DNA of 64,000 bases, from positions 1-64,000 of the forward strand of contig CAAERO010000030.1 in assembly GCA_900758495.1 (NCBI GenBank), in the 5' to 3' direction. The position numbers were made by a program, and so were the translations under genes. Below are positions 60,814-64,000 of the stretch, in pieces. The notes below the pieces were generated by a model that was given only the letters and a program-made list of their open reading frames with translations, was not told where the DNA came from and made no database searches. Numbering within the stretch: position 1 is the stretch's first letter; each line of letters starts with the position of its first letter. The stretch is from Bacilli bacterium (GTDB taxonomy: Bacteria; Bacillota_I; Bacilli_A; RF39; UBA660).

Positions 60814-61554
60814 ATGAATGCTGAAAATAAAAAAGAAAAGACTAAAAAAGTAGTAACTAACTTATTAAAAACCGATAGAGGAAAAGCTATTATCTTTTTC
60901 CTTTTCTATGGAGTCTTCTTTTTTATCATAATCTTAATGGCTAGAGCTGGTGTTGCTAATAAGAGCAAAAATGAAGTGGTCAAGGAACAAAAAGTGAATA
61001 TTTCTTCAAATTATGACTTTACTAAATTAGAAACTGGTAATTATCGTTTTACTAGAGAAGAAGATAGAAATGGTGTAAAAACAATCTTTACAGGTGATGT
61101 AAATGATGGTAAGAGTTCTTTTATAATGACTAAAGATAATACAGTCAGAACATTTTTCTCTTATAATGATATCTTTTTAGAAAGAATCAATAATACTTAT
61201 AATGTTGCAGTTAATCCTTATTTATATTCTTCTTTAAATGATGTTAAAAATATCAAAAACATAATTAAAACTGCTCATTTAAAAGCAAAAACAACTTATG
61301 AGAATGGTAATACTGTTTATCAATATGAAATAACTTCTAATTCTCTTATAGAGTTGCTTGATAATAAACAAGTTGATTTAGATGATGCAGTTAATTTAAT
61401 AGATTTAACTACTAGTGGAGATAAAGAAATAATAGAGATTACTTATCATTTAGATAATTATCATAGTTATACATATAGTATGATAGAAAAACTTACCATT
61501 AAAATTGATTATAGTGATTATGGTAAAGTTAAAGAACTAGAAATACCAGGATAG
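60814..61554 (+). CDS. membrane-anchored extracytoplasmic protein
   Basis: 246 residues. Lys-rich N-terminus, one membrane helix (about 26-44), and an outside domain with alternating strands. One base after fmt and without a clear ribosome site, so translation is likely coupled. No family recognised. Confidence 0.65.
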   Translation: MNAENKKEKTKKVVTNLLKTDRGKAIIFFLFYGVFFFIIILMARAGVANKSKNEVVKEQKVNISSNYDFTKLETGNYRFTREEDRNGVKTIFTGDVNDGKSSFIMTKDNTVRTFFSYNDIFLERINNTYNVAVNPYLYSSLNDVKNIKNIIKTAHLKAKTTYENGNTVYQYEITSNSLIELLDNKQVDLDDAVNLIDLTTSGDKEIIEITYHLDNYHSYTYSMIEKLTIKIDYSDYGKVKELEIPG

Positions 61555-61580
61555 TTCTTTTTCTATCTATTTAAAATCAA

Positions 61581-61610
61581 TAGACAAAATAATACAAAAT
61601 TAGATATAAT
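61581..61610 (+). promoter_or_regulatory. promoter of ffh
   Basis: TAGACA (61581-61586), 18-base spacer, TATAAT (61605-61610). Confidence 0.6.
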
Positions 61611-61634
61611 TAATAAAGAAGTGGAGATGAGAAT

Positions 61635-62942
61635 ATGTTTGAAAGTCTAGGAGATCGTTTACAAGAAGTTCTCCATAAAGCAAAAGGTTATGGAAAAATA
61701 ACTGAAGAAAACATTGATGAAATGATGAGAGAAATCAGACTTTCCTTATTGGAAGCTGATGTTAACTATAAAGTAGTAAAAGAGTTTACTACTAAGGTAA
61801 AAGAAAAAGCTTTAGGTGAAGAAGTTAAAAGAAGTATTAAACCAGGGGATTTGTTTGTTAAAATCGTTAAAGATGAATTAACTGAATTATTAGGGGGAGA
61901 GGCAGCTCCTTTAAATTTGGAGGGTAATCCAGCTATTTTAATGTTAGTTGGTCTTCAGGGTTCTGGTAAAACTACTACAATTGGTAAACTTGCTAATTAT
62001 TTAAGAAAGAAATATAAGAAGAAACCATTATTAGTAGCAGGAGATATTTATCGACCAGCTGCTATTGATCAGTTGAAACAGTTGGGTAAACAATTAAATA
62101 TAGAAGTATATGAAGAGGGAGTAACAAACCCAGTTTCTTTATGTCAAAGAGCTTATAATTATGCTAAAGAAAATGGTTATGACTATGTTTTAGTAGATAC
62201 TGCTGGAAGACTTCAAATTGATGAACAATTAATGGAAGAGTTAAAGCAAGTAGAAGAAGCAATTAAACCACAAGAAACTTTATTAGTTCTTGATTCTATG
62301 ATGGGACAAGATGCTATTCACGTTATTAATGGTTTCAATGAAAAATTGAATCTAACTGGGGTTATCTTGACTAAATTAGATGGTGATACAAGAGGTGGAG
62401 TAGCTTTATCTGTTCGTCACTTAACCAACCTTCCTATTAAATTTATAGGTACTAGTGAAAAATTAGATGGCTTATCTAGTTTTGATCCAGAACGAATGGC
62501 TGGAAGAATTCTTGATATGGGTGATATTATCTCTTTAGTTGAACAAGCAGAAGAAGCTATTGATGAAAAAGCAGCAACTAAAGCGGCTAAGAGATTACAA
62601 GAAGGTAAGTTTGATTTAGAAGATTTCTTAACTTCTATGAAACAAATTAAGAAGTTAGGCCCTCTTGAAAATTTAATTAAATTAATACCAGGTGCTAAGA
62701 AGATGGGACTATCTAATATTCAAATACCAGAAAAGCAATTAGCACACGTAGAAGCCATTATCCTTTCAATGACTAAAGAAGAACGTCGTGATCCTAAGAT
62801 TATCAAAGCTAGTCGAAAGACAAGAATTGCTCAAGGTAGTGGACGTTCTGTTCAAGAAGTAAACCAATTACTTATCCAGTTTGAACAAATGAAAAAGATG
62901 ATGAAAGGCTTTAAGAAAGATAATATGCAATTACCTTTTTAG
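61635..62942 (+). CDS. ffh: signal recognition particle protein Ffh
   Basis: SRP54 GTPase that delivers membrane and secreted proteins to the translocon. N-domain, then G-domain with GLQGSGKTTT, DTAGRLQID and TKLDGDTRGG, and a Met-rich M domain (GSGRSVQEVNQLL, MKKMMKGF) that binds 4.5S RNA. 435 residues, typical 440-450. ylxM, often upstream, is absent. Confidence 0.97.
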   Translation: MFESLGDRLQEVLHKAKGYGKITEENIDEMMREIRLSLLEADVNYKVVKEFTTKVKEKALGEEVKRSIKPGDLFVKIVKDELTELLGGEAAPLNLEGNPAILMLVGLQGSGKTTTIGKLANYLRKKYKKKPLLVAGDIYRPAAIDQLKQLGKQLNIEVYEEGVTNPVSLCQRAYNYAKENGYDYVLVDTAGRLQIDEQLMEELKQVEEAIKPQETLLVLDSMMGQDAIHVINGFNEKLNLTGVILTKLDGDTRGGVALSVRHLTNLPIKFIGTSEKLDGLSSFDPERMAGRILDMGDIISLVEQAEEAIDEKAATKAAKRLQEGKFDLEDFLTSMKQIKKLGPLENLIKLIPGAKKMGLSNIQIPEKQLAHVEAIILSMTKEERRDPKIIKASRKTRIAQGSGRSVQEVNQLLIQFEQMKKMMKGFKKDNMQLPF

Positions 62943-62949
62943 TAAAAAG

Positions 62950-62990
62950 AAAAGAAAGTAAATTTTATATTAAGCACTTTCTTTTTATTT
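62950..62990. terminator. terminator between ffh and the minus-strand gene
   Basis: aaaagaaagt (62950-62959) pairs with actttctttt (62976-62985); T-rich on both strands. Confidence 0.7.
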
Positions 62991-63006
62991 TGTAATTAAT
63001 AAAATT

Positions 63007-63756
63007 TTAAAGACGGGATATATGTGTTTGCAACTTATCATCTTCTTTATAAATATAATCAAGGTCGATTAGTTTAATTTTTCTTTTTTGATAAGTTTTA
63101 CTCTGTTCAATATTAAGCACTTCATGAGTTCCATCAATATCAGTAAAGCCAGAATAGTTAAACTCAGTAGGAAATATAGCAAAGTTATCTTGAAAATTAC
63201 TATCTCCTATTACAAGATTGGCTCGTTTTAAATCATCATTAATTGCAAGTAAATCTTCTTCCGTTAATTTTATGCTTTCTCCTCTAGGACTTATTTCTAG
63301 GTATAAGTTATTTTTTTCCATAGGAAACTTCTTCTGTACAATTAAATCATTAAAACGGTAAAAAGTAGGAAAATCAAAAGTTTTTCGTTTATCACCAATC
63401 TTTAAAACTTTATCTTCAAAGAAGAAAGTAAAATTAGAAGAACCAGCTCCCTTATATTCTAAATTACTAAAATCAAAATTTCTATCAAGTATTTCAAAAT
63501 AATCATATAAGTTGTTTTTCATAATCTTATGAATAATTTTAGATTTGAAATATAACTGTAAAGGAGCATTTTTTTCTTTCATCTTTTTTTGTAAGAGATA
63601 AAGTAATTGATAATTATCTTTTAAATAACGTTCAACTTCCATAAAATTTTTAGAAAGATAATTGATTACTTTACTATATTCAGTTTCTGATAAATCAAGT
63701 TCTTCAATACCTTTGATTAGATTAATCGCTTCTATACTAGTTTTTATATCAAACAT
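63007..63756 (-). CDS. putative kinase-fold protein
   Basis: 249 residues. After a helical N-terminal third come elements like a minimal protein-kinase/APH fold: a Gly loop (GAGSSNFTF, ~103), Lys119 in KVLKIGDKR, VIGDSNFQDN (Asp185, Asn191) like the HGDxxxxN loop, and LIDLDYI (Asp231) like the DFD metal site. Inferred by motif order only. ATG 63756 has AAAGGAG; an upstream ATG at 63804 is less likely. Confidence 0.5.
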   Translation of the reverse strand: MFDIKTSIEAINLIKGIEELDLSETEYSKVINYLSKNFMEVERYLKDNYQLLYLLQKKMKEKNAPLQLYFKSKIIHKIMKNNLYDYFEILDRNFDFSNLEYKGAGSSNFTFFFEDKVLKIGDKRKTFDFPTFYRFNDLIVQKKFPMEKNNLYLEISPRGESIKLTEEDLLAINDDLKRANLVIGDSNFQDNFAIFPTEFNYSGFTDIDGTHEVLNIEQSKTYQKRKIKLIDLDYIYKEDDKLQTHISRL

Positions 63757-63860
63757 AAAATCAGCTCCTTTAATAGGGCATATTATACCACTTTTGCTAG
63801 GCAAAATAAAGAGACCTTACTAAGTGTTAATCATATTCTATATTAGAGGAGGAAATACAA

Positions 63861-64000
63861 ATGTTATACAATAATCAAGACTTTAATATGAATCAAACAG
63901 CTAGTATTGTTGGTGATGGGAATTTTATCGATCAAGATATGGATATTGATGTAAATATAAATGGAATGGGAATGAATAATCAAGGAAATTATATGCAAGG
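63861..64000 (+). CDS. Asn/Asp/Met-rich protein, cut by the window end
   Basis: At least 46 codons after AGAGGAGGAA. Composition is rich in Asn, Asp, Gln, Gly and Met, with a GMGMNNQGN-like stretch, as in some coat-like or surface proteins; no family can be named from the fragment. Confidence 0.5.
   Translation, partial: MLYNNQDFNMNQTASIVGDGNFIDQDMDIDVNINGMGMNNQGNYMQ

Noticed and set aside
1..64000. CRISPR arrays, insertion sequences, integrases, reverse transcriptase or a DGR template repeat
   Set aside because: No array of spaced repeats, no transposase, integrase or RT motifs, and no second copy of the GC-rich variable segment was found by reading the window.

Overview
The window is very AT-rich, densely coded DNA from a Gram-positive bacterium of the Bacillota, most likely a Bacilli-type gut lineage near the uncultured Mollicutes-related groups (RF39/RFN20-like); the lineage is inference. 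Supporting features are Gram-positive PolC, a sufCDSUB iron-sulfur operon, lipoteichoic acid synthase, PrsA, a sortase with a thioester adhesin, strong AGGAGG-type ribosome binding sites and SipW-type export signals. TGA is used as a stop (for example ltaS), so the code is standard and not that of Mycoplasma.

Layout. 1-950: ten tRNA genes with encoded CCA and a shared terminator. 1.3-8.5 kb: an SDR reductase, a degenerate GDPD-like protein, recG, an unannotated promoter-to-terminator transcript (4922-5227), prsA, an acetyltransferase, two tiny YjcZ-like membrane peptides and a HIT protein. 8.5-13.4 kb: suf operon with an unrecognised gene between sufU and sufB. 13.6-15.7 kb: SSB, XRE regulator, pyrimidine-nucleoside phosphorylase. 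15.7-21.2 kb: surface operon of thioester/SpaA-type adhesin, sortase, membrane protein, LTA synthase and an anchored partner. 21.3-31.2 kb: exported protein, cation exchanger, RluB-type pseudouridine synthase, ferredoxin, and polC with flanking genes of unknown function. 32.6-36.2 kb: hydrolase, membrane-fused MurF, Ddl. 36.6-39.7 kb: two paralogous exported proteins with hypervariable, lectin-like C-termini. 39.8-46.8 kb: Tex, a tandem pair of unknown paralogs, a wall hydrolase, a Ca2+-type P-ATPase. 46.8-47.7 kb: a tandem ~404-bp repeat, each copy with the layout of a type I toxin-antitoxin locus. 47.7-64 kb: ABC-F ATPase, a three-gene acyl-CoA-dehydratase-activase operon, thioredoxin-like and PH-domain proteins, Fic-like and Nudix proteins, a HerA-type ATPase, fmt, ffh and a kinase-like protein.

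The two most exciting signals are (1) the duplicated 23-residue membrane peptide genes, each opposed by a minus-strand promoter and terminator and carrying 5'/3' UTR complementarity typical of metastable type I toxin mRNAs, and (2) the paralogous surface proteins whose C-terminal block differs sharply in sequence and, in one copy, in base composition, as expected for targets of a diversity-generating retroelement located elsewhere, or of gene conversion. No reverse transcriptase, transposase, integrase or CRISPR array was seen.
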